Below are positions 1-9,888 of a stretch of 64,000 bases of DNA, piece by piece. The position numbers and the translations under genes are program-made. The notes under the pieces were generated by a model that was not told where the DNA came from, made no database searches, and saw nothing but the letters and a program-made list of their open reading frames with translations. Where the stretch lies: assembly GCA_945907045.1 (NCBI GenBank), contig CAMDSH010000004.1:62001-126000 (forward strand), read 5' to 3'. How positions within the stretch are numbered: the stretch's first letter is position 1; each line of letters opens with the position of its first letter. Source of the DNA: Rhizobium sp. Q54 (GTDB lineage Bacteria; Pseudomonadota; Alphaproteobacteria; Rhizobiales; Xanthobacteraceae).

Positions 1-1437
<1,437 letters not shown>

Positions 1438-1538
1438 TGCCCTGAATATGGGACGAGTCAGGGCGCGGGAAAAGGGCGCTTGCTGCTAGTGTTTGAGCCT
1501 TGTGGAACACCACGCCGCCGGCTTTTCAGGAGACTGCG

Positions 1539-1835
1539 ATGGACCAGACACCCAGCATCAAGAAGCCCTTGCCGGTGGCCAGCAAGATCGGATTGGGGCT
1601 GATGGTGATCGCGTTGCTGTGGTGGTTTGCCTACTATTCCAATTACAGCGGGGCCTTCGGCCTGCTCGACCTCAAGTTCATGTGCATCAGCGGCGCGACC
1701 AGGGAGTGCCTGTTCTTCCAGGAGCGCATGGGCCCGACAGCTGTGCCGGTTTACTACCCGGTGTTCTGGTATGCGGCTTTGATCGCGCTGGCGATCGGCG
1801 CCTATCAGTCCTGGAAGGCACGCAAGGCGAAGTGA
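1539..1835 (+). CDS. Small two-helix membrane protein of unknown function
   Basis: 98 residues. I do not recognise a named family. Two hydrophobic segments (about residues 17-35 and 72-90) flank a loop containing two cysteines (FMCISG and REC, about 15 residues apart) that would sit on one side of the membrane, and the protein ends in a basic tail (WKARKAK). The ATG at 1539 is chosen over the track start at 1500 because AGGAG lies 7 bases upstream. The gene is divergent from uvrB across about 100 bases and stands alone. Confidence 0.75.
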   Translation: MDQTPSIKKPLPVASKIGLGLMVIALLWWFAYYSNYSGAFGLLDLKFMCISGATRECLFFQERMGPTAVPVYYPVFWYAALIALAIGAYQSWKARKAK

Positions 1836-1842
1836 CGGCCCG

Positions 1843-2142
1843 CTAAAAGCCCTTCACCGCCTGTTTGGTGTGCTCCACTTCGGGCGGTGAAGCGAAGCAA
1901 TGCCCGACGCAGGCGCGCCATTCCTGGAAATCCGGAGAGCCGCGGAAATCGACGGTGTGGTTCTCCACCGTGTCCCATTTGACGAACAGCCGGTAACGGC
2001 CGGGCTTCTCATGCGAGCGTTGCAATTCCATGCCCTTGCAGCCCTTCGCGCGCTGGAACAGCGGCGTGGCCTTTTTCACGCCGGCTTCGAAGTCGCTTTC
2101 CATCCCCGGCTTGATGTCGATCTGCGCGATTTCCAAAATCAT
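1843..2142 (-). CDS. Antibiotic biosynthesis monooxygenase (ABM)-fold protein
   Basis: 99 residues, the full length of a single ABM (dimeric alpha-beta barrel) domain. It begins with the typical first strand ILEIAQIDIKPG, followed by a helix (ESDFEAGVKKATPLFQ) and the mid-domain KGCKGMELQRSHEKPGRYRLFVKW. Known members are small heme-degrading or quinol mono-oxygenases, or stress-related proteins with no firm substrate. It lies 24 bases downstream of the YeeE-type permease on the same strand, so the two are probably co-transcribed; a link to sulfur chemistry is only an inference from that. Confidence 0.8.
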   Translation of the reverse strand: MILEIAQIDIKPGMESDFEAGVKKATPLFQRAKGCKGMELQRSHEKPGRYRLFVKWDTVENHTVDFRGSPDFQEWRACVGHCFASPPEVEHTKQAVKGF

Positions 2143-2166
2143 GTCGTCTCCCTCAGATGAGCGCGT

Positions 2167-3222
2167 TCAGGCTGACAAAGGTTTTACCTGCAGCGGCCCG
2201 CGCAATCCGGCGGCGGTGCCGAAAAGAATGCCGATGAATGCCACCGCGGAAGCGAACGCCAGCGTCGACATCCCGGTGAGGCCTTGTCCGATGGTACAGC
2301 CGAACGCCATCGCGCCGCCGATGCCCATCAGCGCCGCGCCCGACATCGAGCGCAGCATGTGGCGCGGCGACGAATAGCCTTCGAGCGAGAAACGCCCCGT
2401 GGCGATCGCAGTGAGGAAACTGCCGAGCAGCACGCCGGTGATCGTGACGACGCCGAAGCTCAGCGACAGTCCCGTGGAGAGCATGATGTATTGCACCGTG
2501 TCGGCGAGCGGCGCGACGAAGGTAAGCGAGGTGACCGGCACCGGCTTGAAATCGTCTGCGCCGATGTAGCCAGTGGTGAACCATCCGGCGGCGATCAGCA
2601 GTCCCATGCCGAGGCCCGCAGCGAGTTGGCCGCGCGCTTGCCTGAACGCAGGATGCGATAACTCGAAAAGAATGAGAGCGCCGGCAACCAGAATGACGGC
2701 GGCCGCGCGGCCTGCACCGCTTCCAAGCCCAACGGCATTGAGCAGTGCGGGCAGCGAGTTGGCGGACGGCGTGATGCTTGACCATTGCAGGAATTCAACG
2801 CGCGGCGGCGCCAGCAGGCCGCGCAATGTCGCCTGCGCCGTGATGCCGAGCGTGACGACGACGACGAAAGAACGGAGATTGCCGCGCCCGAGCAGTACGG
2901 TGGCGCGCGAGCCGCAGCCGTTCGCCAGCACCATGCCGTAACCGAAGATCAATCCGCCCGCGAACATCAGCGGCACGGAGAACGACGGCTGCAGATAAAT
3001 CGATGTGCCGAGATCGACGAGACCGGCGGCGGCGAGCGCCTGCGCCGTCACCATCGCGGTCGCCATCGCCAGCGCGTAGCTGCGGATGCGGCGGCTGTCG
3101 CCGTCGTTCCACCAGTTGCGCAAGCTGGTGAGCAGGCAGAAGCCGCTCAGCAGTCCGATCACGCCGTAAGCGAGGCCGATCAGGAATCCGCAAACCAGAA
3201 CGAGAGTGGCGCCGGTAAGCAA
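2167..3222 (-). CDS. YeeE/YedE family (TsuA-like) sulfur-compound permease
   Basis: 351-residue integral membrane protein with about ten hydrophobic segments. It carries the three cysteine signatures of the YeeE/TsuA family: GFC (Cys29), NGCGSR (Cys103) and GCTIGQG (Cys309). In Spirochaeta thermophila TsuA the matching cysteines line the thiosulfate path across the inner membrane. By family knowledge it may import thiosulfate or a related sulfur compound. Many TsuA genes lie beside a tusA/TsuB gene encoding a small sulfur carrier; none is present here, so the acceptor is unknown. The ABM-fold gene follows in the same direction. Confidence 0.85.
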   Translation of the reverse strand: MLTGATLVLVCGFLIGLAYGVIGLLSGFCLLTSLRNWWNDGDSRRIRSYALAMATAMVTAQALAAAGLVDLGTSIYLQPSFSVPLMFAGGLIFGYGMVLANGCGSRATVLLGRGNLRSFVVVVTLGITAQATLRGLLAPPRVEFLQWSSITPSANSLPALLNAVGLGSGAGRAAAVILVAGALILFELSHPAFRQARGQLAAGLGMGLLIAAGWFTTGYIGADDFKPVPVTSLTFVAPLADTVQYIMLSTGLSLSFGVVTITGVLLGSFLTAIATGRFSLEGYSSPRHMLRSMSGAALMGIGGAMAFGCTIGQGLTGMSTLAFASAVAFIGILFGTAAGLRGPLQVKPLSA

Positions 3223-3319
3223 GGCGATGCTCCAAAAATGTCAGGCGCTGATGTGAAGCATCCGCCGGGAGCCGGGAAACTAAGCTGCGCGGCCGCTTTT
3301 GTGAAGCCCGCCGCCGCGC

Positions 3320-4561
3320 TTATTCCGAACGCGGAAGTTCTTTCAGCCGCATCAGCACGTAGAGCGCGAACGCGGGCGCGATCAGCGCCGGGCCCGGAAT
3401 GTGCAAGGTGCCGAGCCCGATTTGCAGCAGCGGTAGCCAGTAGACCAGCCGCGCCAGCACGCGCCCGTGCGTGTCGAGTTTGTCCGAGGCCAGCAGGCCG
3501 AGTACGGCGAAAGTGAGCGCCAGCGTGTCGTAAGCCAGCAGATACGGCACGGCGGCAATCGAGCATGCCAGAAACAGCGCCGTCAGCATTTGCGGATCGG
3601 CGTTACGGCGACAGCGATAAGCCCAGATCACCGCACCGATCGTGGCAGCGGTGACGCAAAGCTGGGCGGCCATTGCAACTGTGTAGTTCGCGCCGATGCC
3701 GCGCAGATTCATGAAGATCGTCGGATAATACGGCGTTGCGATCCCCTCCGGGTCGGCAAGCACCAGCGCTTGCGTCGGGATACCGAGCCGCACGAAATCG
3801 ATCCACACATGCGGCCCGAACAGCCCTGCGGTGATCGCAGAGATGGCAAGCGCCGTGGCGGCTGCTGCGAAAAATACGCGCCAGCGCATGGATGCGATCA
3901 GCAAGATGGGAAACAGAACGCCGAGTTGCGGCTTCAAGGTGAGCAGGCCGATCAGCATGCCGGCGATGAGCGGTCTGCTGTCGAGGAACGCAAAGATGCC
4001 GATCAGCATCGCCGCCGTAACCAGCGAGCTTTGTCCCGAGATCAGGCAGAAAATAGCGGCGGGCGACAAAATCAACGCAACGAGAATGCGCGCATCGTTG
4101 AAATGACGCTGCGCCGTCGCGATGAAAATCGCGAGGCCGAAGGCGGTCCACAGCAGCAGCGCTTGCAAATAGGTCAGCAGACCAAACGGCGCCGCAACGA
4201 TCAGCAGGCTTGGCGGGTATGACCAGTTCTGTCCGGGGTAATCCGCACCGAGAAGGTTTGCGAGTTCGCGCTGATAGGCGAGCACGTCATACCAGCGGGC
4301 GGGGTCCGGCATCGCCGCTGCGCGGCCGTACATCCAGAAATTGAGAAAGTCGCGTCCGACCACGAGTGTCGAGCCGTCGCGCGGGATTGGTGCAACCCAG
4401 GCGATCGAATAAAAATAGGCGGCGGCGGTGGCAACGAAGAAGAATGCGCCGAGGATCGCGAACGCGCGGACAACGTCGCGGTTTGCCTGCGCGCCGTCGT
4501 CTCTCAAAATGCCGCCGGTAGGTGATGAGGTCATGGGCTGGTGTCCGGGCCGGTCATCCAA
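3320..4561 (-). CDS. GT87-type membrane glycosyltransferase (DUF2029)
   Basis: 413 residues with a short cytoplasmic N-terminus, about ten membrane helices and the GT87/DUF2029 hallmarks: a first periplasmic loop with GRDFLNFWMYGRAA (the acidic residue expected to be catalytic) and the conserved NWSYPPSLL segment near residue 125. Family members use polyprenyl-phosphate-linked sugars such as mannose to modify lipids or glycans on the outer face of the inner membrane. A second copy of the same family lies at 14.8-16.0 kb. The start used is the track ATG; Met10 (4534) is possible. Substrate is unknown. Confidence 0.82.
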   Translation of the reverse strand: MDDRPGHQPMTSSPTGGILRDDGAQANRDVVRAFAILGAFFFVATAAAYFYSIAWVAPIPRDGSTLVVGRDFLNFWMYGRAAAMPDPARWYDVLAYQRELANLLGADYPGQNWSYPPSLLIVAAPFGLLTYLQALLLWTAFGLAIFIATAQRHFNDARILVALILSPAAIFCLISGQSSLVTAAMLIGIFAFLDSRPLIAGMLIGLLTLKPQLGVLFPILLIASMRWRVFFAAAATALAISAITAGLFGPHVWIDFVRLGIPTQALVLADPEGIATPYYPTIFMNLRGIGANYTVAMAAQLCVTAATIGAVIWAYRCRRNADPQMLTALFLACSIAAVPYLLAYDTLALTFAVLGLLASDKLDTHGRVLARLVYWLPLLQIGLGTLHIPGPALIAPAFALYVLMRLKELPRSE

Positions 4562-4686
4562 AATGACGGCCCCGCATTGCTATTTCCTTACTGTGGCATT
4601 CAGCCGCCCTTGCCGCGCTATGGAAGAGCGGGCATTTTCCGCCCACAATCGCCCACCAATAGAAAAATCCCAGGGACACGATCTCC

Positions 4687-5199
4687 ATGAACGCACCGGC
4701 CAAGCCGCTTATCGTCGCTTCGACACCCGAGGAGCAGGCCAATATCCGCCTGTCGATCGAGCATTTCGCGGCGGAAAGCGCGCACGACAACGAACGCACG
4801 CTCAAGACCCTGTCGGATGACGTGATGTACCGCGTCGTGGCATCGGGTGAGATCGTTTACGGCAAGGAAGCCGTGTCGAAATATTACGACGTGTGGTGGA
4901 CGGCGTTTCCGGATGTGCACATCGAAATCCGCCGCATGGTGGCGGTGGGTGAGTGGGTATTCGCGGAAAATTTCGTCACCGCGACGCATCTCGGTCCCTG
5001 GCTCGGCCTTGCGCCGACCGGCAAAAAAGCCGTGCAGCATCTATGCGCGGTGATCCGCTGCCGTGATGGGCTGATGACCGAAGAGTCGGTCTATTACGAT
5101 CAGCTCGAGCGGCTGCGCCAGATCGGCTCCGACTTCACGATGGACGGCAAGCCGATCAACGTGCCGAAATGGAAGACGCCGCCGGTCCCGCGCGCCTAG
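4687..5199 (+). CDS. SnoaL-like / NTF2-fold protein
   Basis: 170 residues. The pattern matches the SnoaL-like ester cyclase/limonene-epoxide-hydrolase superfamily: helix with IEHFAAESAHD, strand LSDDVMYRVVASGEIVYGKEAVSKYY, then WWTAFPDVHIEIRRMVAVGEWV and HLGPWLGLAPTGK. Such proteins form a cone-shaped pocket for small hydrophobic molecules, and many catalyse cyclisations or have no assigned reaction. It stands alone on the plus strand. Its stop codon overlaps that of the convergent Bug receptor gene by 4 bases (CTAG). Confidence 0.75.
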   Translation: MNAPAKPLIVASTPEEQANIRLSIEHFAAESAHDNERTLKTLSDDVMYRVVASGEIVYGKEAVSKYYDVWWTAFPDVHIEIRRMVAVGEWVFAENFVTATHLGPWLGLAPTGKKAVQHLCAVIRCRDGLMTEESVYYDQLERLRQIGSDFTMDGKPINVPKWKTPPVPRA

Positions 5200-6188
5200 T
5201 TCACCTGAATGCCGGCGGCCTTCACCAGCGCGGCGCTGGATTCGATCTCTTTCTTCACATAGGCGCGGAATTGATCCGTCGTCATCGGCATCGGTTCGGC
5301 GCCGAGCCGCGCCAGCCGCTCTTTCACCACCGGATTTTGCAGCGCCTTCGCGACTTCATCATGCAGCCGGCGCATGATCGCGGGGGGCGTGCCGCCAGTG
5401 GCGAAGACGCCGATCCAGAAATTATATTCGGAGTTGGCATAACCGGCTTCCGTTGTCGTCGGCACGTCGGGTAGCGCAGAAGCGCGTTTGCTGCCGCTTA
5501 CGGCCAGCGCGGAAAGCTGGCTCTCCTTGATCAGCGGCAGCGCCGGCAGGATCGGACAGAAATAAAAATCGACGCGGCCGGCGACAATCTCGCGCATCGC
5601 TTCGGGCGCGCCCTTGAACGGGACGTGCACGGCGTCGAATTTCGCGCTCAACTTGAAGCGTTCGGCGTTGAGATGAGCTGCGCTGCCGGGGCCGGCAGAG
5701 GCATAATTCATCTTGCCCGGATTGGCTTTCGCCGCGGCGACGAGATCCTTGACCGACTTGTAGCCCTTGGACGAGGCGGCGATGAGCACGTTGGGAAGAT
5801 TGCCGAGCGGAATGATCGGGGGCAGGTCCTTCGCGGTGTCGTAGGTCAGATTGGTGTAGGTCACCGCCGAAACGGTGTGCGAGGACGAATGCACGAGGAT
5901 CGTGTAGCCGTCGGGCTCGGCTTTCGCGACCGCGGCCGCGCCGATGGTTCCGCCCGCGCCGACGCGGTTCTCGATCACGACCGGCTGGCCGATTTGCGTT
6001 GAGACCTGATCGAACACCGCGCGCGCGATGATGTCGGTGGCGCTGCCGGCGGAAAACGGCACGACGGCGCGCAACGGTTTGGAGGGCCAGGTGTCCGCGA
6101 GCGATACGCCTGCGTGGAGGCTGGCCGCCGCCAATCCCAATATCAGGCAACGAAATCCAGAACGTCCCGCCTTTGCCGCCCCGCGCAT
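5196..6188 (-). CDS. Bug/TctC family periplasmic solute-binding protein (orphan receptor)
   Basis: 330 residues from the chosen ATG at 6188, which has GGGAGG 6 bases upstream; the track start at 6275 lacks this. An N-terminal signal peptide (GFRCLILGLAAASLHAGVSLA) is followed by the mature Bug fold: WPSKPLRAVVPFSAGSATD, the NRVGAGGTIGA loop and EPDGYTIL. Bug proteins bind carboxylates or small organic acids in the periplasm for tripartite tricarboxylate transporters. No tctA or tctB is adjacent, as is common for this family, so it must share a permease elsewhere (perhaps the one at 21.6-23.6 kb) or act as a sensor. Ligand unknown. Confidence 0.9.
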   Translation of the reverse strand: MRGAAKAGRSGFRCLILGLAAASLHAGVSLADTWPSKPLRAVVPFSAGSATDIIARAVFDQVSTQIGQPVVIENRVGAGGTIGAAAVAKAEPDGYTILVHSSSHTVSAVTYTNLTYDTAKDLPPIIPLGNLPNVLIAASSKGYKSVKDLVAAAKANPGKMNYASAGPGSAAHLNAERFKLSAKFDAVHVPFKGAPEAMREIVAGRVDFYFCPILPALPLIKESQLSALAVSGSKRASALPDVPTTTEAGYANSEYNFWIGVFATGGTPPAIMRRLHDEVAKALQNPVVKERLARLGAEPMPMTTDQFRAYVKKEIESSAALVKAAGIQVN

Positions 6189-6305
6189 GGCCGCCTCCCG
6201 ATTGTCGTTTCTTGGGCGCCGTCGAGGGCGCAGGCCAAGATTGTACAAGCGCCGGAGCGATGGGCAATGTCTCACGGCAGACGAGCGGCAATAAGTAGCG
6301 CTGGG

Positions 6306-6509
6306 CTAGTTCTGCGCCGCCCGTGCCGCCGCCTTTCGCAGGCAGCCGGGGCACAGGCAATCTTCGGTCGCCGGATCGGTCTTTATGTCAGGCACCGGCA
6401 GCCGGTAGGGCTCGTCAGCGCACCAGCAGCCGCCACCGAGGCTGCAATCGAAAGCGGTGCCGCAGCGCGCGCACGTCACGCGCCGCGACAGTTTACTGGT
6501 CTGCGTCAT
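6306..6509 (-). CDS. Cysteine-rich CWC family mini-protein
   Basis: 67 residues, found as the C-terminal part of a longer spurious track ORF (6306-6767). From Met at 6509 it reads CARCGTAFDC, then GGCWC and CLCPGCL: the pattern of the Cysteine-rich CWC family, with seven cysteines that could bind zinc. Function of the family is unknown. The start codon is 4 bases after the stop of the upstream gene (6514-7302), so it is very likely translated from the same message. Confidence 0.75.
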   Translation of the reverse strand: MTQTSKLSRRVTCARCGTAFDCSLGGGCWCADEPYRLPVPDIKTDPATEDCLCPGCLRKAAARAAQN

Positions 6510-6513
6510 TCCG

Positions 6514-7302
6514 CTATTGCGCGTCACCCGCGCCGATATAGCCGCCGATCTTCCAGCCACTCGCGTCCTTGACGTAGCAAAGCTGGTCGTTGCCGAGCGG
6601 GACAATGATGTCGGACGAGACGAAGCCGGTTTTGCCGGACGGCGTGGCGACGCGTAAAGATGTCGCGGCCCCGGGGCCGCTTTCGGGCAGCACGCGGACG
6701 AAGTGCAAGCCGAGCTTCTCCACCACCGGCGAATTCGCTTGCGCGGTCGCGCGCACATCGACGCCATCGGTGAGCAAGTAGCCCCATTCCGACAGGTCGG
6801 TTTGCGTTTCCTTCAGCAGCGCCTCGAAAGCCTTTTCGTTGAAAGCCGGATCGGCCGGTGCACAGAGCGCGGTCTTGTGGTCGTTCGCGGGCGCGGCGGT
6901 CGGCTCGCCGGCATATCCGCTCAGCATGTCCCAGCCGGGCGCTTCCTTGCTTTTCAGGCCGAGCGTGACGGCGAGATTGTCGATGCCGGATTTTTTCTTG
7001 TCGGCGCCGTCGCCGTTCTCGCGATCCCAGAAGAAGCCCTGCGCGACCACGAGCTTGGCGAGGGCGGCGCGGTCTTTCTTTTGCGCCACGTCGCCGAGCT
7101 GCTTGCGGAAAGCCTCCAGGCTTGCATCGGTTGTCGGCTTGGCCGGCGTGATCGCCACCGCCTTGTAGGGTTTAACGGGCGCCGATGCCGGCGCGCCCGG
7201 CGCAGGCTTTGCCGGCTGCGATTGCGCCACAACGGGCGCGGAGCACAAAGCGGCGGCGGACAGCACAACGGCGGCGAAAGTCGAAATCGAATGAATACGC
7301 AT
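6514..7302 (-). CDS. Secreted hypothetical protein, paralogue 1 (SH3-like C-terminal domain)
   Basis: 262 residues. A Sec signal peptide (about 1-26, ending PVVAQ) is followed by an Ala/Pro-rich linker, then a domain with KLVVAQGFFWDRENG, a Cys-containing middle section (ALCAPADPAF) and a C-terminal section that reads like a bacterial SH3-type domain (VDVRATAQANSPVVEKLG ... PSGKTGFV ... LCYVKDASGWKIGGYIG). It is clearly paralogous to the gene immediately upstream (7378-8175), sharing the GFFWDR, EKLG and CYxKD..GxW.I.GYIG motifs. Probably periplasmic; role unknown. It sits in a likely operon with that paralogue and the CWC mini-protein. Confidence 0.8.
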   Translation of the reverse strand: MRIHSISTFAAVVLSAAALCSAPVVAQSQPAKPAPGAPASAPVKPYKAVAITPAKPTTDASLEAFRKQLGDVAQKKDRAALAKLVVAQGFFWDRENGDGADKKKSGIDNLAVTLGLKSKEAPGWDMLSGYAGEPTAAPANDHKTALCAPADPAFNEKAFEALLKETQTDLSEWGYLLTDGVDVRATAQANSPVVEKLGLHFVRVLPESGPGAATSLRVATPSGKTGFVSSDIIVPLGNDQLCYVKDASGWKIGGYIGAGDAQ

Positions 7303-7377
7303 CGCGATTCTCCGGAAGTTCCATTCAAATGTGTGTGGCAGACCGCGCAGGCGGTTGCCGGGAAGTCATCTTAGCAT

Positions 7378-8175
7378 TTAGTCGCCGCCGCCGATATATC
7401 CGGCGATGCGCCAGCGGCCGGTGATGTCCTTGGCGTAGCAAATCTGCTCGCCGTTCAAGATCGACAGACCGCCCGGCGCGACGAATCCTGTCCTGCCGGA
7501 TGGCGCGGCGACGCGCGTCCAGCCGTCCGGCAACACGGCTGCTTCGTCGGAAAGCGCGCGCACGAGATGGCGGCCAAGCTTCTCGGTAACCGGCGCGTTC
7601 AGGCGCGGCGCCGCCCGCATCTCCACGGCGTCGCTGAGCGGATATCGCCAGTCAATTGGTTCGCTGCCCGTGGTTTCCATCAGCCGGTCGAACTTGATGT
7701 CGTCGAATTCCGGCCGCGCCGGCACGCAGACGACGCCTGGGCGCGCCGGAACTTTTGCCGCCACGGTTTCCGACGCGAGCGCCAGCAGCGCGTTCCATCC
7801 GGCGTTCTGAGCGCGTTCGAGCCGGATGGCGGTGGCAAAATTCTCAGCCCCCGGTCTTTTAGGGTCGAAAGCTCCGCCGAAATCCCGATCCCAGAAAAAC
7901 CCGCGCGGCACCACCAGCCGCGCCAGGTCCGAGAAAACGCGGCCCTTGGCTGCTGCGACGAGTTCATTGCGAAACGCTGTGAGGCTTGGGTCGTCTGGCG
8001 CGTTGCGCATGGTCAGCGCCAGCGGCGCGTAAGGTTTTTCAGCCGGCAGCGCCGCCGGTTTCGGCGCGGATGGTTTTGCGGCAGGCGGATTTGGCGCCTG
8101 CGCCGGGGCGGGCGCGGCGCATAGCAAGACCGCGAAGACGAGCGCTGCGGTTGTGGCCGATGTCGCGGGACGCAT
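7378..8175 (-). CDS. Secreted hypothetical protein, paralogue 2 (SH3-like C-terminal domain)
   Basis: 265 residues from the ATG at 8175 (GGGAA upstream); the track start is 9 codons earlier. Signal peptide ALVFAVLLCAAPAPAQA, a Pro/Ala linker, then the same architecture as its neighbour: RLVVPRGFFWDRDF, VVCVPARPEF, and an SH3-like end with RAAPRLNAPVTEKLGRHLVRAL, APSGRTGFV and ICYAKDITGRWRIAGYIGGGD. The pair arose by tandem duplication and has diverged substantially. Function not known; the SH3-like fold suggests binding to cell wall or protein, which is inference. Confidence 0.8.
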   Translation of the reverse strand: MRPATSATTAALVFAVLLCAAPAPAQAPNPPAAKPSAPKPAALPAEKPYAPLALTMRNAPDDPSLTAFRNELVAAAKGRVFSDLARLVVPRGFFWDRDFGGAFDPKRPGAENFATAIRLERAQNAGWNALLALASETVAAKVPARPGVVCVPARPEFDDIKFDRLMETTGSEPIDWRYPLSDAVEMRAAPRLNAPVTEKLGRHLVRALSDEAAVLPDGWTRVAAPSGRTGFVAPGGLSILNGEQICYAKDITGRWRIAGYIGGGD

Positions 8176-8290
8176 GAGCGGTTCCCGAATCGAATGCAGC
8201 ATTGCGTCAGTTTATCATTGCGCACCGCGCCTGCGCATAACCACTATGTTAAAAGCGAAGGTTCTCGATTCCTCCAACACTGGCTGCGCC

Positions 8291-8647
8291 ATGCCCACAT
8301 TCATCTCGCCTTATCTGTCGCCAATCCTGTTGCTCATCGGCTCCAACATTTTCATGACGCTGGCCTGGTACGGGCATCTGCGTTTCAAGGAAACGCCGCT
8401 GTTCGCCGCCATTCTGGTGAGCTGGGGCATCGCGCTGGTTGAATATTGCATGGCGGTGCCGGCTAACCGCTTCGGCAACGCGGTCTATACCACCGCGCAG
8501 CTCAAGACGATGCAGGAGGTCATTACGCTCGTGGTGTTCGCGGCGTTTTCGGTGCTCTACTTGAAAGAGTCGCTCAACTGGAATCATGCGGTCGGGTTCG
8601 CGTTGATCGCATCGGGAGCTTTTTTTGTATTCCGCGGCCCGCTCTGA
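8291..8647 (+). CDS. DMT-superfamily small membrane protein (DUF486)
   Basis: 118 residues from the ATG at 8291, which gives the family-typical N-terminus MPTFISPYLSPILLLIGSN; the track ORF begins far upstream in the leader of the divergent gene. Four hydrophobic helices with the DUF486 signature FMTLAWYGHLRF, ANRFG and LKTMQEV. DUF486 is a half-size drug/metabolite-transporter-like family, probably acting as a dimer; the substrate is unknown. No clear Shine-Dalgarno was seen for either possible start. It is followed 33 bases later by an MFS gene on the same strand. Confidence 0.82.
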   Translation: MPTFISPYLSPILLLIGSNIFMTLAWYGHLRFKETPLFAAILVSWGIALVEYCMAVPANRFGNAVYTTAQLKTMQEVITLVVFAAFSVLYLKESLNWNHAVGFALIASGAFFVFRGPL

Positions 8648-8680
8648 TTTTGTTTCGCCACGCGGCGAGGATGTCGGCTG

Positions 8681-9883
8681 ATGAACGCCTCCTTGAGCGC
8701 GCTGAACGCCGTCAATTTCTTCATGGCCGATGTACGCGACGGCCTCGGGCCCTATCTCGGCGTTTTCCTGCAACAGAAGAATTGGTCGCCGTCGCAGATC
8801 GGCGTCGTGATGACCATCGGCGGTCTGGCCGGGATGGCCGCGACCGCGCCGCTTGGCGCGCTGGTCGATCATCTGCGTGCCAAGCGTTTCATGATGGTGG
8901 TGGCGGCGGCCGCAACCGTCGCGGCGTCGCTGGTGATCCTGTTCGTACCGACGTTTTGGGCTACCGCGATCGCGCAGGCTTCGATTGGTATTGCTGGCGC
9001 TGCGATTCCACCCGCAATCGCAGGCATCACGCTCGGGCTGGTGCGTCAGAAGGGCTTCACGCATCAGATCGGACGCAATGAGGCGTTCAATCACGCCGGC
9101 AACGTGACGGCGGCGCTGCTGTGCGGCGTGCTCGGTTATGCATTCGGCTTGAGCGCCGTGTTCGTGGTGATGTCGATGCTCGCTGTCATTTCGCTGATCG
9201 CGCTCGTTTACATCAATCCGAAAGAGATTGACTACGATGCGGCGCGCGGGGCCTCCAGCAAGCCGGGAGAAAAGGTGCAGGCATTCTCCGTTCTGATCCG
9301 ATGCAAACCGCTGATCGTTCTGGCGGTCACGTTGCTGCTGTTCCATCTCGGCAACGCGGCGATGCTTCCGCTGCTCGGGCAGTCGCTGGCGGCGCAAGGC
9401 GCCGACCCCAGCGCCTACACCAGCGCGACCATCATCGTCGCGCAGTTGACGATGATCCCGATGGCGCTGCTGGCGGCATGGCTTGCGCTTAAGCGTGGAT
9501 TTTGGCTCGTCTTCATGCTGGCGCTGGTTGCGCTGCCGGTACGCGGAATAATTGCCGCTCTTGTCACCGGTCCGGCGGGACTGGCGCCGGTGCAAATCTT
9601 AGACGGCGTTGGCGCCGGCATGCTCGGCGTTGCGGTACCGGGCCTGGTCGCGCGCATCATGGCCGGCACCGGCCGGGTGAACGCAGGCCTCGGGGCGGTG
9701 ATGACCGTGCAAGGCATCGGTGCCGCGTCCAGCGCCACATTGGGCGGCTTTGTTGCCGAGCACTTCGGCTACTCGGCGTCGTTTTTTGCGCTCGGCGGCG
9801 TTGCGCTGGCTGCGCTCACGCTCTGGAGCATCGCGACACCGCTCATGAAGGAATCCTGCGGAGCGAAGCCCGCGTCGGCCTGA
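8681..9883 (+). CDS. Major facilitator superfamily transporter
   Basis: 400 residues with about twelve predicted helices in two halves separated by a polar loop (ARGASSKPGEKVQ, near residue 190). The N-half contains a GxLaDhlraKR-like loop between helices 2 and 3 (GALVDHLRAKRFMM), the position of the MFS A-motif. Members of this group are usually efflux or metabolite exporters; no substrate can be deduced. It follows the DUF486 gene closely and may be co-transcribed with it. Confidence 0.85.
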   Translation: MNASLSALNAVNFFMADVRDGLGPYLGVFLQQKNWSPSQIGVVMTIGGLAGMAATAPLGALVDHLRAKRFMMVVAAAATVAASLVILFVPTFWATAIAQASIGIAGAAIPPAIAGITLGLVRQKGFTHQIGRNEAFNHAGNVTAALLCGVLGYAFGLSAVFVVMSMLAVISLIALVYINPKEIDYDAARGASSKPGEKVQAFSVLIRCKPLIVLAVTLLLFHLGNAAMLPLLGQSLAAQGADPSAYTSATIIVAQLTMIPMALLAAWLALKRGFWLVFMLALVALPVRGIIAALVTGPAGLAPVQILDGVGAGMLGVAVPGLVARIMAGTGRVNAGLGAVMTVQGIGAASSATLGGFVAEHFGYSASFFALGGVALAALTLWSIATPLMKESCGAKPASA

Positions 9884-9888
9884 AGGTC

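Noticed and set aside
8249-9595. 448-aa minus-strand ORF over DUF486 and MFS genes
   Set aside because: Arg/His/Gln-rich antisense frame; the plus strand shows helices and family motifs.
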